This document shows, piece by piece, positions 16,658 to 25,280 of a stretch of 61,085 nt of DNA (position 1 is the first letter of the stretch; every line of letters starts with the position of its first letter). This DNA is from Zestomicrobium sp964482405. Lineage in GTDB: Archaea > Thermoproteota > Thermoprotei_A > Sulfolobales > NBVN01. The notes below the pieces were generated by a model. That model did not search any database. It saw nothing but the letters and a program-made list of their open reading frames with translations, and was not told where the DNA came from. The DNA is taken from the NCBI GenBank assembly GCA_964482405.1, contig CAYZXH010000002.1, positions 1-61,085 on the forward strand, given 5' to 3'. The position numbers and the translations under genes were made by a program.

Positions 16658-17590
16658 ATGAGGAGGGTTAGTGAGTTTAGTGAGCGTGAGTTGATTGAGG
16701 TTATCGCTAGTCTCCTCGGCGAATACTATGCTGATATACCTTTCGGTTACTTAGATGACGCGGGGGCTCTAAGGATTATGGATAGGTGGTTCTTTCTTAA
16801 GATAGACGGCACATCCTTTAAGACCTCGAAGTATCCTTGGATGGGGTTCGACGACCTGGCTTATAGGGTAGCTTTAGGTGCCGCCACAGACGTGATAGCG
16901 AAGGGAGGGGTGCCGGTAGCTCTCACAGCCTCAATAGGTCTCCGGAAAGACATGATGTTAGGAGATGTTGAGGAAATAGCTCGCGGTCTACGTGACTCCT
17001 GCCAAGCGCTTAAGGCGTTGTTCCTGGGCGGCGACCTAAACGTTTCCGAAGACGGCTGGCTAGACGTCGCCGTACTCGGGGTCTCAACCAATCCCGTAAG
17101 TAATAAAGGTCTGAAACCGGGACATAAGGTTTACGCAACGAAATGCTTAGGGATATCCTCGATCCCGGCACTAACATACTATGAAAAGATACTGAGTGAA
17201 GACCACATCGAGAAATTCCTTAATTCGTTGAGGAGACCGGATCCACCGTTAAGCTTCTTAAATGATGTCGGTAGGGTGAGGGCGTCCACAGATATTAGTG
17301 ACGGCTTAGAATCGCTGAGGAACGTCTTAAAAGTTAATGACGTGGCTATGAGACTGCGTGCGGAGGGTGTGTGTAGGGAGGTACTTGAGATCTCAAGACA
17401 GTACTCAATAGAGCTGAGGAAGATCTTAAGGTACGTGGGTGAGGAGTTCTCCATAGCTATTTTCACTGAGCAGGAAATGCCTGAAGATTACGTCTTAATA
17501 GGTGAGGTCGTGGAAGGCCCTCCAGGCCTCATATACCTTGAAGAGCAGGAGTTACGCGGCGGCTGGGACAATCTTAAGGGCTGGTTATAA
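16658..17590 (+). CDS. AIR-synthase-fold kinase, ThiL-like
   Basis: 310 residues of the PurM/ThiL/SelD fold. Features: D33-D34 near the N-terminus, AATDVIAKGGVPVALTASIG, G124-G125-D126 and STDISDGLESL at 210-220, all in the order found in thiamine-phosphate kinase (ThiL), which makes thiamine diphosphate from ThMP and ATP. The late GEEFSIAI corresponds to ThiL's GGEDYELL. Divergence from ThiL consensus leaves room for another AIR-synthase-related role. Single gene; a likely TATA lies near 16624. Confidence 0.75.
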   Translation: MRRVSEFSERELIEVIASLLGEYYADIPFGYLDDAGALRIMDRWFFLKIDGTSFKTSKYPWMGFDDLAYRVALGAATDVIAKGGVPVALTASIGLRKDMMLGDVEEIARGLRDSCQALKALFLGGDLNVSEDGWLDVAVLGVSTNPVSNKGLKPGHKVYATKCLGISSIPALTYYEKILSEDHIEKFLNSLRRPDPPLSFLNDVGRVRASTDISDGLESLRNVLKVNDVAMRLRAEGVCREVLEISRQYSIELRKILRYVGEEFSIAIFTEQEMPEDYVLIGEVVEGPPGLIYLEEQELRGGWDNLKGWL

Positions 17591-17744
17591 GAACTTTATC
17601 ATATGCTCCACAAATTAAGATACTTCTAGTGCTTGAGAGATCCTTAAATCAAAACCTAAGAAGCTCTACAAGAACCTACGAGGATCTTAAAACCTGCAAA
17701 CCAAAGATAGTTGTCAATCCTTGCTATTTGGGACGACGTGAAAA

Positions 17745-17754
17745 TATTTATATT
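17745..17754 (+). promoter_or_regulatory. TATA box for the Tes-like gene
   Basis: TATTTATATT lies 33-42 bp before the TTG start at 17787, preceded by a purine-rich GAAAA that could act as a BRE. The rest of the 17591-17744 gap shows no gene or repeat. Confidence 0.5.
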
Positions 17755-17786
17755 AACAGAGTGAAAGTATAGTGAGGTAATGTAGG

Positions 17787-19598
17787 TTGAGTGGTGGCCA
17801 AGGTCTTGAGGGAGGAAAGTTAATAACGCCGTCATACTATGATCGAGCTACGCGAACTATTAGGATAGCTGATAGGGAGGTTAAGGTATGGGGTTCTCTA
17901 CCTAAGCTTAACGAGAACGAGAAGTTAATCAGGACCACACAGTCTATATGCCCCTACTGCTACGCGTTACTCCCCGCAGTCATTTTTGAGAGGGATGGAA
18001 AGCTTTACATAAGGAAGGAGTGTCCTGAGCACGGCGAGATAGAGGAGTTATATCAAGGTAGTTCTGAGTTTGCTAGGAGGATAGAGAAATGGTATGTTGA
18101 GGGCAAGGGCCCCAGACACGTCTACACAAGCCTCTCAGCTCCGTGCCCCTATAGCTGTGGTTTATGCCCTATACACAAGAATCACACCGCGTTAGCGAAC
18201 CTAGTCTTAACGAATAGGTGTGACCTAGACTGCTGGTACTGCTTTTTCTTCGCCGAGAAGTCAGGATTTGTTTATGAGCCGACAATAGAGCAGATTAGGT
18301 TCATGATTCAGCAACTCCTTAAGCAAGGCGTGACGCCAGCCGTTCAGTTAACCGGTGGTGAACCGACGTTGAGAGACGATATAGTGGATATTGTTAAGAT
18401 GCTGAGGGAGATGGGGGTCAGGCACATCCAGTTAAACACCAACATAACTAGGTTCGCCAAGCTATACCTGCTTGAAGGTGAGGAAGCCGCGGTTAAGTTC
18501 TCCAGAGATCTGAGGGAGGCAGGGGTTAACACGATATACATGAGCTTCGACGGGGTCTCGCCACAGGCAAACCCTAAGAACCACTGGGAAGTGCCATTCG
18601 CTCTAGACGCGTTCAGGAAGTCAGGAATGACTAGCATTGTTTTAGTTCCTACAGTAATTAAAGGTCTTAACACGCACGAGTTAGGGGATATAATAAAGTT
18701 CGCGGCCCTCAATAAAGACGTAGTAAGGTCAGTTAATCTGCAACCAGTGTCCTTGACTGGGATGATAAAGAAGGCTGAGAGGGATGAGTTGAGGGTCACC
18801 ATATATGACGTAGCTAAATTAATAGAAGAGCAGACAAAGGGTCAGATAAAGGTTAATGACTGGTTTCCAGTACCGGCTTCAGTGCCTATCTCAGAATTCG
18901 TTGAAGGTTTCAGAGGCGAGTTTAAGTTTGAGATGGCTAATCACCCGGAGTGTGGTGTTGGGACTTACGTGTATATAAGGATGAATGACGGGGAACCCGA
19001 GTACATACCCATCACCAGAATGATAGATGTTCAAGGCTTTCTAGACTACCTCACGGAAAAATCTACTGAGCTGAAGAGTGGTGGGAGTAAGTACTTAGTA
19101 GGGTCTAAGCTGGTGATCTCAGCACTACTAAAGTATATTAAATGGGGTGAGGTACCCTCAGAGATTAAGGGGATTCTACGCAAGCTGATAAGCGAGGTGC
19201 TAATTAAACATACTTACGAGTCTCTCGGCGAGTGGCACTATAAATTCACTTTTCTTGGTATGATGCACTTCATGGATCTCTACAACTACGATGTTGAGAG
19301 AGTTATGAGGTGTAACGTACACTACTTAATGCCTGACGGTCGCGTGGTTCCCTTCTGCACCTTCAACGTACTCAATGACGTGTACAGAGACTACGTACAG
19401 AAAAAATACATGTTTACTCTTGAAGAATGGTCTAGGATGAAGGGAGCTGGCAGCATAGGTGAGGCAGTAAAGTATAGGAGGAACCTAGACTTAATAAAGA
19501 AGATGACGTCACACCCGCTCTACATAAAAACTTACAAAGACTTCATCAATAGATGGATTAACATGTACCCGTGGCTTAAAGACTCTCTACTAGCTTAA
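17787..19598 (+). CDS. tes: radical SAM protein, likely tetraether lipid synthase Tes
   Basis: Tes joins phytanyl ends of two archaeol lipids to give macrocyclic or tetraether lipids. The 603-residue protein fits: an N-terminal cysteine site (C55, C58, C79), an extra cluster motif C120-C124-C127 (CPYSCGLC), the radical SAM motif C145xxxC149xxC152 (NRCDLDCWYCF), then LTGGEPTLR, and a further cysteine-bearing C-terminal part. This arrangement matches the MJ0619/COG1964 group, for which several Fe-S clusters plus a rubredoxin-like iron are described. TTG start; GAGGT about 9 nt upstream. It converges on a geranylgeranyl-reductase-family gene. Confidence 0.82.
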   Translation: MSGGQGLEGGKLITPSYYDRATRTIRIADREVKVWGSLPKLNENEKLIRTTQSICPYCYALLPAVIFERDGKLYIRKECPEHGEIEELYQGSSEFARRIEKWYVEGKGPRHVYTSLSAPCPYSCGLCPIHKNHTALANLVLTNRCDLDCWYCFFFAEKSGFVYEPTIEQIRFMIQQLLKQGVTPAVQLTGGEPTLRDDIVDIVKMLREMGVRHIQLNTNITRFAKLYLLEGEEAAVKFSRDLREAGVNTIYMSFDGVSPQANPKNHWEVPFALDAFRKSGMTSIVLVPTVIKGLNTHELGDIIKFAALNKDVVRSVNLQPVSLTGMIKKAERDELRVTIYDVAKLIEEQTKGQIKVNDWFPVPASVPISEFVEGFRGEFKFEMANHPECGVGTYVYIRMNDGEPEYIPITRMIDVQGFLDYLTEKSTELKSGGSKYLVGSKLVISALLKYIKWGEVPSEIKGILRKLISEVLIKHTYESLGEWHYKFTFLGMMHFMDLYNYDVERVMRCNVHYLMPDGRVVPFCTFNVLNDVYRDYVQKKYMFTLEEWSRMKGAGSIGEAVKYRRNLDLIKKMTSHPLYIKTYKDFINRWINMYPWLKDSLLA

Positions 19599-19616
19599 TT
19601 GAAAGATTTAGGTTTT

Positions 19617-20966
19617 CTATACCTCTCCCCTAAACCTAGAGTACAGCTTCTCAACTTCCTCATACCATCTGGTCAAGCCCTCAGGTCCTTCAGGGTAGTT
19701 CATGTAGAGTTGCTTAGCGTCATTCATGTAGTGAGCGACCCTACGGAGTTTGAAGAGAAGTGAGGGTCTTGATAAACCAGCTAATAATCTCATGGCTTTC
19801 TCGACAACGCTGAGTTCTAGGTCTCCTTTAAGAGAGACTGTGTTTAAGTCTTCCTCCTTTATGATCTTCTTACTCATCCCGTACTCTAGGTCTTCATCGC
19901 TTAATCTCTGGAGGAAGAGTCTGAATATGTCTAGGGCTGCTTGCTTAGCCCCGTACCTCTTATTAAAGCATATGTTAGCTTCCCATAAACTCTTCGCGGA
20001 TGTATCGCCTACTTCCAACGCGTGTCTTACGGATTTGGATATACACCAAGAAGCTAACATAGCGGAGCCTTTGCCGCCCCCATGCACTGGGTTTACTGCG
20101 TAAGCTGCGTCACCCGTCACCGCTATACCGTTCCAGACGAGAGTCTTCAGCGGCCTCCTAGTAGGTACGGCGGCGCCGCCAGCCTCAATAACTTCACTAC
20201 CGCTAAAGACTTCCCTGCTTATGACGTGCTCGTGTAGGAGATCTTTAGGGTTGGGGTAGTTCATGCCGCCCTGAACGCCTAGCCCGACATTAACTACGTC
20301 GCCTTCTTTAGAGTAGGGGAAAAACCACCAGTACCCTCCGGGAGCTATCTTCTTGCTGACGTATATCCTGAGTATCTCCGGTTCCTCAATCTCTTTCTTC
20401 AACTTCCTGACCTCTCTGTAAGCTATGTTCATGTCTTTCGGGTCTATATCCTCCCTCACAGGCCACTTAACGTTAAGTTTTCTGACGATCGCTCTAGCCA
20501 TTCCTGAAGCGTCAACTAAGATCTTAGAACCGACCTCCAGCTTCCCTCTACCCTTAACCCACACGGAGACCCCGACTACGTAACCGTCTTTAACCAGGGG
20601 TTCTACTCCTTGAGACTCACCCCAGAATTCCACGCCCCTGTTGATGGCTTCACTCAGTAAATACTTAGTGTACTTCATTCGATGAACTTCGTAACCATCG
20701 CCCATAACCCTATACCTAAATTTTTCGGAGGGTGAGTACACATCAATTCCTTTCACGTAACCTTCTAATAACTCGTCAGCAGGTACCTCAAGACCTAACT
20801 CGTCGAAGTGATGCTTGCCTATGGCGTCGCCGCAAGGCTTATCACCTATCCTCTCAAAAGGCTTTACGTCCAGCACTAAGGTCTTGAAACCATCCTTACT
20901 CAGGAAGTAAGCTAATGAAGCACCCGCGATCCCGGAACCTACTATGACCACGTCGTACGAAACCAC
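19617..20966 (-). CDS. geranylgeranyl reductase family flavoprotein
   Basis: 449 residues with an N-terminal FAD motif (VVIVGSGIAGASLAYFL), the family's KPCGDAIG segment and the second FAD-contact motif TGDAAYAVNPVHGGGKG. Relatives hydrogenate geranylgeranyl chains of archaeal ether lipids (digeranylgeranylglycerophospholipid reductase) using reduced ferredoxin or F420. Which paralogue this is cannot be settled by eye. It ends 18 bp from the convergent Tes-like gene, a fitting partner since Tes acts on saturated chains. GTG start at 20966. Confidence 0.88.
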   Translation of the reverse strand: MVSYDVVIVGSGIAGASLAYFLSKDGFKTLVLDVKPFERIGDKPCGDAIGKHHFDELGLEVPADELLEGYVKGIDVYSPSEKFRYRVMGDGYEVHRMKYTKYLLSEAINRGVEFWGESQGVEPLVKDGYVVGVSVWVKGRGKLEVGSKILVDASGMARAIVRKLNVKWPVREDIDPKDMNIAYREVRKLKKEIEEPEILRIYVSKKIAPGGYWWFFPYSKEGDVVNVGLGVQGGMNYPNPKDLLHEHVISREVFSGSEVIEAGGAAVPTRRPLKTLVWNGIAVTGDAAYAVNPVHGGGKGSAMLASWCISKSVRHALEVGDTSAKSLWEANICFNKRYGAKQAALDIFRLFLQRLSDEDLEYGMSKKIIKEEDLNTVSLKGDLELSVVEKAMRLLAGLSRPSLLFKLRRVAHYMNDAKQLYMNYPEGPEGLTRWYEEVEKLYSRFRGEV

Positions 20967-21011
20967 GTGAGCACACCATGAATATTATGGAGATGTATTT
21001 TAATTTTTGTG

Positions 21012-21425
21012 TTAAGACCTCAAATATATTCTCTCCATACACCCGTCCTTATAAGGTCTTATGTACTCGTAATTCCTTTCGAAGACGATTTCAGGATTTA
21101 AGTGCTTAAGCACATACCTACACACAGGCTCTGAAACCAGCCTACACACATATCTCGTGTCTAGACCTAAGGATAAAGCAAGTCTCAGTATGGGACATGG
21201 ATTCCTACATATAGTGACTAACTCGTTAGAAGTAATCCTCACCACCTCAACATGTTCTTTCTCGAGTCTGAGGAACTTATAATAGAATAAGTCTAGCAAA
21301 TCACTCATGCTCTCCGCCCTACGCGGCTTCAGAGTCCATAGAAACCCGTAAGCATAGAAAACGAATAGTCCTAACAATAAAGCGGCTCTCTCCAAGATTT
21401 CTTTAAAGGACTTAATAAGACGCAT
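21012..21425 (-). CDS. hypothetical protein, possibly ATC-hydrolase-like fold
   Basis: 137 residues. A hydrophobic segment near residues 13-31 may be a membrane anchor, followed by a soluble domain with paired cysteines: CRNPCPI, then VCRLVSEPVC, and a late DGCMERI. The order (NPCP, GLD...C, NP.I.....DGC...) recalls the L-2-amino-thiazoline-4-carboxylate hydrolase-like family, but the match is by eye and weak. It lies just upstream of the lipid reductase in the same direction (45 bp), so they may be co-transcribed. Confidence 0.55.
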   Translation of the reverse strand: MRLIKSFKEILERAALLLGLFVFYAYGFLWTLKPRRAESMSDLLDLFYYKFLRLEKEHVEVVRITSNELVTICRNPCPILRLALSLGLDTRYVCRLVSEPVCRYVLKHLNPEIVFERNYEYIRPYKDGCMERIYLRS

Positions 21426-21535
21426 TATGGTCTAACCAAGTATTTCTTGTAACGATTTTATAAAACCTCTGCGCGAACATTGTTCACGCTTTTATTAGTT
21501 ACTTTAAGAATATTTCGAAGAAACCCGCTCTTCAG

Positions 21536-22429
21536 GTGTGGGGGTCAAGAGTGTTTAAGGAATCACTTAAGGAAGGCTCTGAAGAGTTTTTCGCTGCTTT
21601 AGTGTATAGTGTTGGGGATCCTGCTGGTAAGGGTATGGCGGATTTTATCCGGAAGATTGTTAAGTATAGGGAGACCCAAGTAGTCGGTAGTGAGGTTTCT
21701 TTCCTTATCGAAGAACTTAACGCTTTACTGATTGGTTTTAAGGAAGACGTTATCTACTTTGATTTCTTAGATGACGTATTACCTAACGCTAGCTTCTACG
21801 TTATCTTGTCTCGCCACAAGGCTAGCTCAGGCATTAAGTCGCTGACTGTTCACCACACCGGAAACCCTACCGCATCAGCTGATATGGGAGGTAGGCCGAA
21901 AGAACTTTCAATAGCTAATCCAATCTTCTCATACCTCACCTTAAGAAACTTGAGGGAGTTAGCCGTAGATAAGCTCAACGATTTCGAGGTCGTTTACGAG
22001 GTGACGCATCACGGACCTACCAATCTCCGGAAACCACTAACTTTCGTTGAGATAGGTTCCTCGGAAGCTGAGTGGGCTTACGAGAAAGCACATGAAGTAG
22101 TTGGTGAGTCAGTTGTGAAGGCTTTAAGGGAGTTCAGGCATCCAGTTAGTTGTGTGCCGACGGTGGGTTTCGGGGGGCCGCATTACGCTGAGGGATTCAC
22201 TAAGAGAGCTCTTAAATACGGGGAATGCTACGGGCACATAATATCTAGGTACGCCATCAAGGAAATCTCGGGAGTTGAAGAACTCAGATACATAACTAAG
22301 GAATCCGTATTAAGAAGTAAGCCAGCACCGACCAAGGCAGTCATAATGAGGAAGATAGGTTCGGAACCCAGATCCATCATAACCAGTGAGTTAAGGTTGT
22401 TAGGGATCCCCCATGATATCATCGACTAA
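21536..22429 (+). CDS. dtdA: D-aminoacyl-tRNA deacylase, archaeal type (DtdA)
   Basis: Removes D-amino acids from mischarged tRNA. 297 residues with family blocks SRHKASSGIKSLTVHHTGN, MGGRPKELSIANP, EVTHHGPT (His-rich catalytic region) and GFGGPHYAEGFT. The N-terminus extends about 20 residues before the family's usual beginning (ALVYSVGDPAGKGM), so the true start may lie inside; GTG 21536 is the first candidate. Divergent from the 137-residue gene. Confidence 0.92.
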   Translation: MWGSRVFKESLKEGSEEFFAALVYSVGDPAGKGMADFIRKIVKYRETQVVGSEVSFLIEELNALLIGFKEDVIYFDFLDDVLPNASFYVILSRHKASSGIKSLTVHHTGNPTASADMGGRPKELSIANPIFSYLTLRNLRELAVDKLNDFEVVYEVTHHGPTNLRKPLTFVEIGSSEAEWAYEKAHEVVGESVVKALREFRHPVSCVPTVGFGGPHYAEGFTKRALKYGECYGHIISRYAIKEISGVEELRYITKESVLRSKPAPTKAVIMRKIGSEPRSIITSELRLLGIPHDIID

Positions 22430-22480
22430 TACCCTCAGATCTTTATTATAACGCGTCAGCAGTTTATTTTGGGGACGTAA

Positions 22481-23158
22481 TTGGACAGAGTAGTGATTAA
22501 GCTTACCGGGAAGTTATTCAGTCCGGAGAACGTTAAAGTATTGATGGAGATTGCTGAGATAATAATTGAGCATAGGAAGAAGGGATTGAAGATGGCTGTC
22601 GTAGTTGGCGGTGGCGAGACTGCGAGGAGATACATAAGCATGGCTTCAGAAGCTGGTGTTTCCCTGGGATGGCAAGACATCTTAGGGATAGGTGCTTCAA
22701 GACTCAACGCGATGTTATTCTCTGCATTACTCGGTGATTACGCGTACTACCCAATACCAACAAGAATAGAGGAATTCATACACGCGTGGAATCTGGATAG
22801 GATAGCTGTTGGCGGGGGACTGCAACCAGGTCAATCAAATAACGCAGTAGCCGCGTCGCTAGCAGAGTTACTTAACGCTGAGTTACTTATTAACGCTACC
22901 ACTGTTGACGGGGTTTACGAGAGAGACCCTAGAACAGACCCTAACGCAAGACTACTTAAGGAGCTGACGATAGAGGAATTAAAAAATGTTTTATCGCAGT
23001 CCTACACGCCAGGTAAATACGAGTTGCTAGACCCCATAGCTATCTCGATTATTGAGAGAGCAAAACTAAGTGTTGTTTTCATAAACGCCTTCAAGCCATA
23101 CATGCTTAAATCAGTCTTATCAGGTGAGAGAATCTACGGTTCTTGGGTAAGTCCATGA
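22481..23158 (+). CDS. pyrH: UMP kinase (archaeal)
   Basis: Phosphorylates UMP to UDP. 225 residues of the amino-acid-kinase fold: KLTGKLF at the N-terminus, VVGGGETARRYI phosphate loop, VGGGLQPGQSNNAVAA, and NATTVDGVYERDP. Length and motifs match the archaeal hexameric UMP kinase. TTG start at 22481. Its stop overlaps the next gene (ATGA). The pyrimidine genes of this window are scattered: pyrK-pyrD, pyrH and pyrF lie in three places. Confidence 0.94.
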   Translation: MDRVVIKLTGKLFSPENVKVLMEIAEIIIEHRKKGLKMAVVVGGGETARRYISMASEAGVSLGWQDILGIGASRLNAMLFSALLGDYAYYPIPTRIEEFIHAWNLDRIAVGGGLQPGQSNNAVAASLAELLNAELLINATTVDGVYERDPRTDPNARLLKELTIEELKNVLSQSYTPGKYELLDPIAISIIERAKLSVVFINAFKPYMLKSVLSGERIYGSWVSP

Positions 23159-23679
23159 AAGAAGAGGTTTTAAAAGTAGTTATGGGGTTTCTGGATAAGA
23201 GCTACATAAGTTATGTCATCCCTAGTCATTGTCTCAACGCATACATGAACAGAGTACCTCAGAAATTAAGAAGTCTCCTCGGAAAACCGACGATCTTAAG
23301 TGAGACGGTGGTTGAGAGGGGCTGCGTGCCTCACACAGGCTTAGCACTTCATGGCGTGACGCCGACCGGTGAGCGAGGCACCTACATCGAGGTTTACAGG
23401 GGTTACTTACCCCCTCTGCCGTCCTTCACCCCTGCGCAATGCGTTATCAGTCCTGACGGAAACATCGTAGGTTGCAGATACTTACTACAGAAGAGGTATG
23501 TGGATGCCTCATGCGTCGAGCAGGACTTACCTAACCAAGTTAGTGAGGACGAGCTACGAGAATATGTTATGAGAGTATTTAGGTCATTAGATAGTGAAGG
23601 TTTATGGCTGTACGTAATTGATTGCGAAAAGAAGCTAACTCTAGTTAGGGCTTTAGAGAAGAAAATTATTCAGTATTAA
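23155..23679 (+). CDS. hypothetical protein coupled to pyrH
   Basis: 174 residues from the ATG at 23155, whose TGA-overlapping position (ATGA) indicates coupling to pyrH; an in-frame TTG at 23143 is less likely. I do not recognise the family. It contains five or six spread cysteines, a central segment CVPHTGLALHG...GERGTYIEVYRGY that looks globular, and a C-terminal helix. No membrane segment or signal. The tight link to UMP kinase is the only functional clue. Confidence 0.7.
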   Translation: MKEEVLKVVMGFLDKSYISYVIPSHCLNAYMNRVPQKLRSLLGKPTILSETVVERGCVPHTGLALHGVTPTGERGTYIEVYRGYLPPLPSFTPAQCVISPDGNIVGCRYLLQKRYVDASCVEQDLPNQVSEDELREYVMRVFRSLDSEGLWLYVIDCEKKLTLVRALEKKIIQY

Positions 23680-23701
23680 CTTGAGGATGAACTAAGACGA
23701 G

Positions 23702-24733
23702 TTATGTTGAGATTACTGGTATGGTACCAAATCTAGCTATATGCACTTCTTTAACGTTGAAAGCTGGTATGACCCTAACACCAATAGGTTTCTTCTTCAC
23801 CTCGTAGGCAGCTAACACATCCTTCAAGACATGCTCAACTACCTCCACACCGCCCGGTAAGGCAACCATGTCAACCCCTACGAGGCAGTAAGCTGTTAGG
23901 AACGTGAGGTGAGGTAGTTTCAGGGAACCCTCCCTCACCAGCCTCATGAGGTTATTGTCTTCCCCGACTGGTAGCATGACCTCGTTGAATCCTAAGGACT
24001 TGATCTCTTTACTTAGTTCTTGAAGCATGTCGTTCAGTTTCTTAACACCCCAAGCACTTCCGGCACTTGGGAAGGGAACGCCGCTCAGGAATTCTATTAT
24101 GGGAACCACAGACTCATCCATCCATGGGGAAAGAGACGCGTCTATGCCTAAATACGGTATTTCGATATTCTTAAATACGGAACTCAGTATGTTGTCTAGT
24201 CTCTTAAGACTCATACTTATTTCATCGTAAGCCTTCTTTAAAGTCTCCTGTGTTTTAAGCGATCTTAAGAAATCATTCGCGTATCTCAACGCGATCGACG
24301 CACCATACCTTTTAGGGGTTGAGAGAGGGTAGTACGGTGTTTCCACGTAATCACCTATAGTGAAGCCCAGTCTAGTAGACACCTCAACACCTAACTCACC
24401 AACCATGCTGACGAGGAGTTCCGCGGCCTCACGTATCTCATCCGAGCCAGAGATTAAGAGGGTTGCGAACCCGTTACCACACTCTAAGATCTTCCTTAAA
24501 GACTCCCTACTTGCGTCACCGACGCTGACATGATAAGCTGAGAATAAGTACTTACTACCACACAAATACCTAACCACTTCTTGAGGAGCGTCATCAGGCA
24601 ACGTAACCCTAATAGTCCACGGCGTGAACCCGGTATTCACCAAAGCTTTCTCACTTAATTCTAGGTCTTTCTTTACATCACTTAAATCCCGCACCTCGTC
24701 ATACGTTAAAGTTAAGGCACGTATTATCAACAC
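23702..24733 (-). CDS. DUF711/UPF0210 family protein
   Basis: 343 residues. The segments LGIDASLSPWMDESVVPIIE, PFPSAGSAWGVKKLND and MLPVGEDNNLMRL are the conserved core of the DUF711 (UPF0210, COG2848-related) family. The family has no settled function, though members resemble glycyl-radical-adjacent or formate-lyase-like folds in some annotations, which I cannot confirm. Start is GTG 24733. Single gene between the hypothetical at 23155 (convergent) and tRNA-Leu. Confidence 0.82.
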   Translation of the reverse strand: MLIIRALTLTYDEVRDLSDVKKDLELSEKALVNTGFTPWTIRVTLPDDAPQEVVRYLCGSKYLFSAYHVSVGDASRESLRKILECGNGFATLLISGSDEIREAAELLVSMVGELGVEVSTRLGFTIGDYVETPYYPLSTPKRYGASIALRYANDFLRSLKTQETLKKAYDEISMSLKRLDNILSSVFKNIEIPYLGIDASLSPWMDESVVPIIEFLSGVPFPSAGSAWGVKKLNDMLQELSKEIKSLGFNEVMLPVGEDNNLMRLVREGSLKLPHLTFLTAYCLVGVDMVALPGGVEVVEHVLKDVLAAYEVKKKPIGVRVIPAFNVKEVHIARFGTIPVIST

Positions 24734-24757
24734 GCATCAACTCATCCTCATCCATTT

Positions 24758-24868
24758 TGGTGCGGGGGGTGGGATTCGAACCCACGCAGGCCTACGCCAG
24801 CGGGTCTCTCGCTCTTAATGCCGGAGGACTTGAGCCCGCCCCCTTTGACCTGGCTCGGGCACCCCCGC
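24758..24868 (-). tRNA. tRNA-Leu (anticodon CAA) with a 23-nt intron and encoded CCA
   Basis: Minus strand: acceptor GCGGGGG (24868-24862) pairs with CCCCCGC (24768-24762), discriminator A at 24761, and CCA encoded at 24760-24758. The long variable arm typical of tRNA-Leu and the T arm GTGGG-TTCGAAT-CCCAC are clear. The anticodon CAA is at 24832-24830. Between position 37 (24829) and 38 (24805) lies a 23-nt insert (24828-24806), the canonical archaeal intron site, which must be removed by the splicing endonuclease. Confidence 0.93.
24806..24828 (-). other. tRNA-Leu intron at position 37/38
   Basis: 23 nt between G37 and A38. Its 3' end (CGAG) can pair with the CTC of the anticodon loop, and internal CTC/GAG can pair, giving a relaxed bulge-helix-bulge with one mismatch in the centre helix. 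After removal the anticodon stem GCGGG/CCCGC closes on the seven-base loop CTCAAGA. Confidence 0.85.
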
Positions 24869-24932
24869 ACCAATAAGAATTAAGTATAGAATCAAATAAA
24901 CTTTTATTTTCTATGGATCAAAACCGATACTT

Positions 24933-24950
24933 TCAGTGATCTCTCACTGA
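24933..24950. promoter_or_regulatory. 18-bp perfect palindromic hairpin, candidate operator
   Basis: TCAGTGA-TCTC-TCACTGA, seven perfect base pairs around a four-base centre, lies between tRNA-Leu and the small RHH gene, 62 bp ahead of the latter. RHH regulators commonly bind such inverted repeats and regulate themselves, so this is a candidate operator; a transcript hairpin is the other reading. Confidence 0.4.
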
Positions 24951-25011
24951 GGAAAAGACTTACTCTCAAACTTATCTAAGCTCCTCATAACATACGTAAT
25001 TAGTGAATTAG

Positions 25012-25188
25012 ATGAGGACAGTCACTGTCAGGTTGCCTGAGGAATTAATCGAGTGTATAGATATTTGCTCCCTTAGGAACGGCAAGAGTAGGTCTGAAAT
25101 CATAAGAGACGCACTAAACCACTACATGAGTCGCGAACACGAAAATAAGAAAAGAAAACTCAGGTTGAGGAAGGTCTGTCTCTACTAA
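25012..25188 (+). CDS. ribbon-helix-helix (CopG-type) regulator, 58 residues
   Basis: A short gene. ATG 25012 to TAA 25186-25188 encodes a strand-helix-helix protein: MRTVTVRLPEELIECID (DNA-binding strand and first helix), then RNGKSRSEIIRDALNHYM (G-x-SRSE turn and second helix) and a Lys/Arg-rich tail ending in CLY. This is a textbook CopG/Arc/MetJ fold of the kind abundant in Crenarchaeota. Its targets are unknown. It stands alone between tRNA-Leu and the convergent aminotransferase, downstream of a perfect palindrome. Confidence 0.85.
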   Translation: MRTVTVRLPEELIECIDICSLRNGKSRSEIIRDALNHYMSREHENKKRKLRLRKVCLY

Positions 25189-25280
25189 TACTCAGTCGGG
25201 GGTTCTCTCTTCATTAATTCTGTAGCACCTAGCTTTCCTCATCCACAAAAATAATCCGGGACATCCCTTATTAATCTAAG

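Noticed and set aside
16658..17590. Assigning this AIR-synthase-fold protein as HypE
   Set aside because: Motif order fits ThiL better and there is no C-terminal cysteine tail.
24624..24818. A plus-strand open frame ending in GGIRTHAGLRQRVSRS
   Set aside because: It is the antisense of tRNA-Leu and of the DUF711 gene start. Such reading of tRNA antisense is a well-known false gene.
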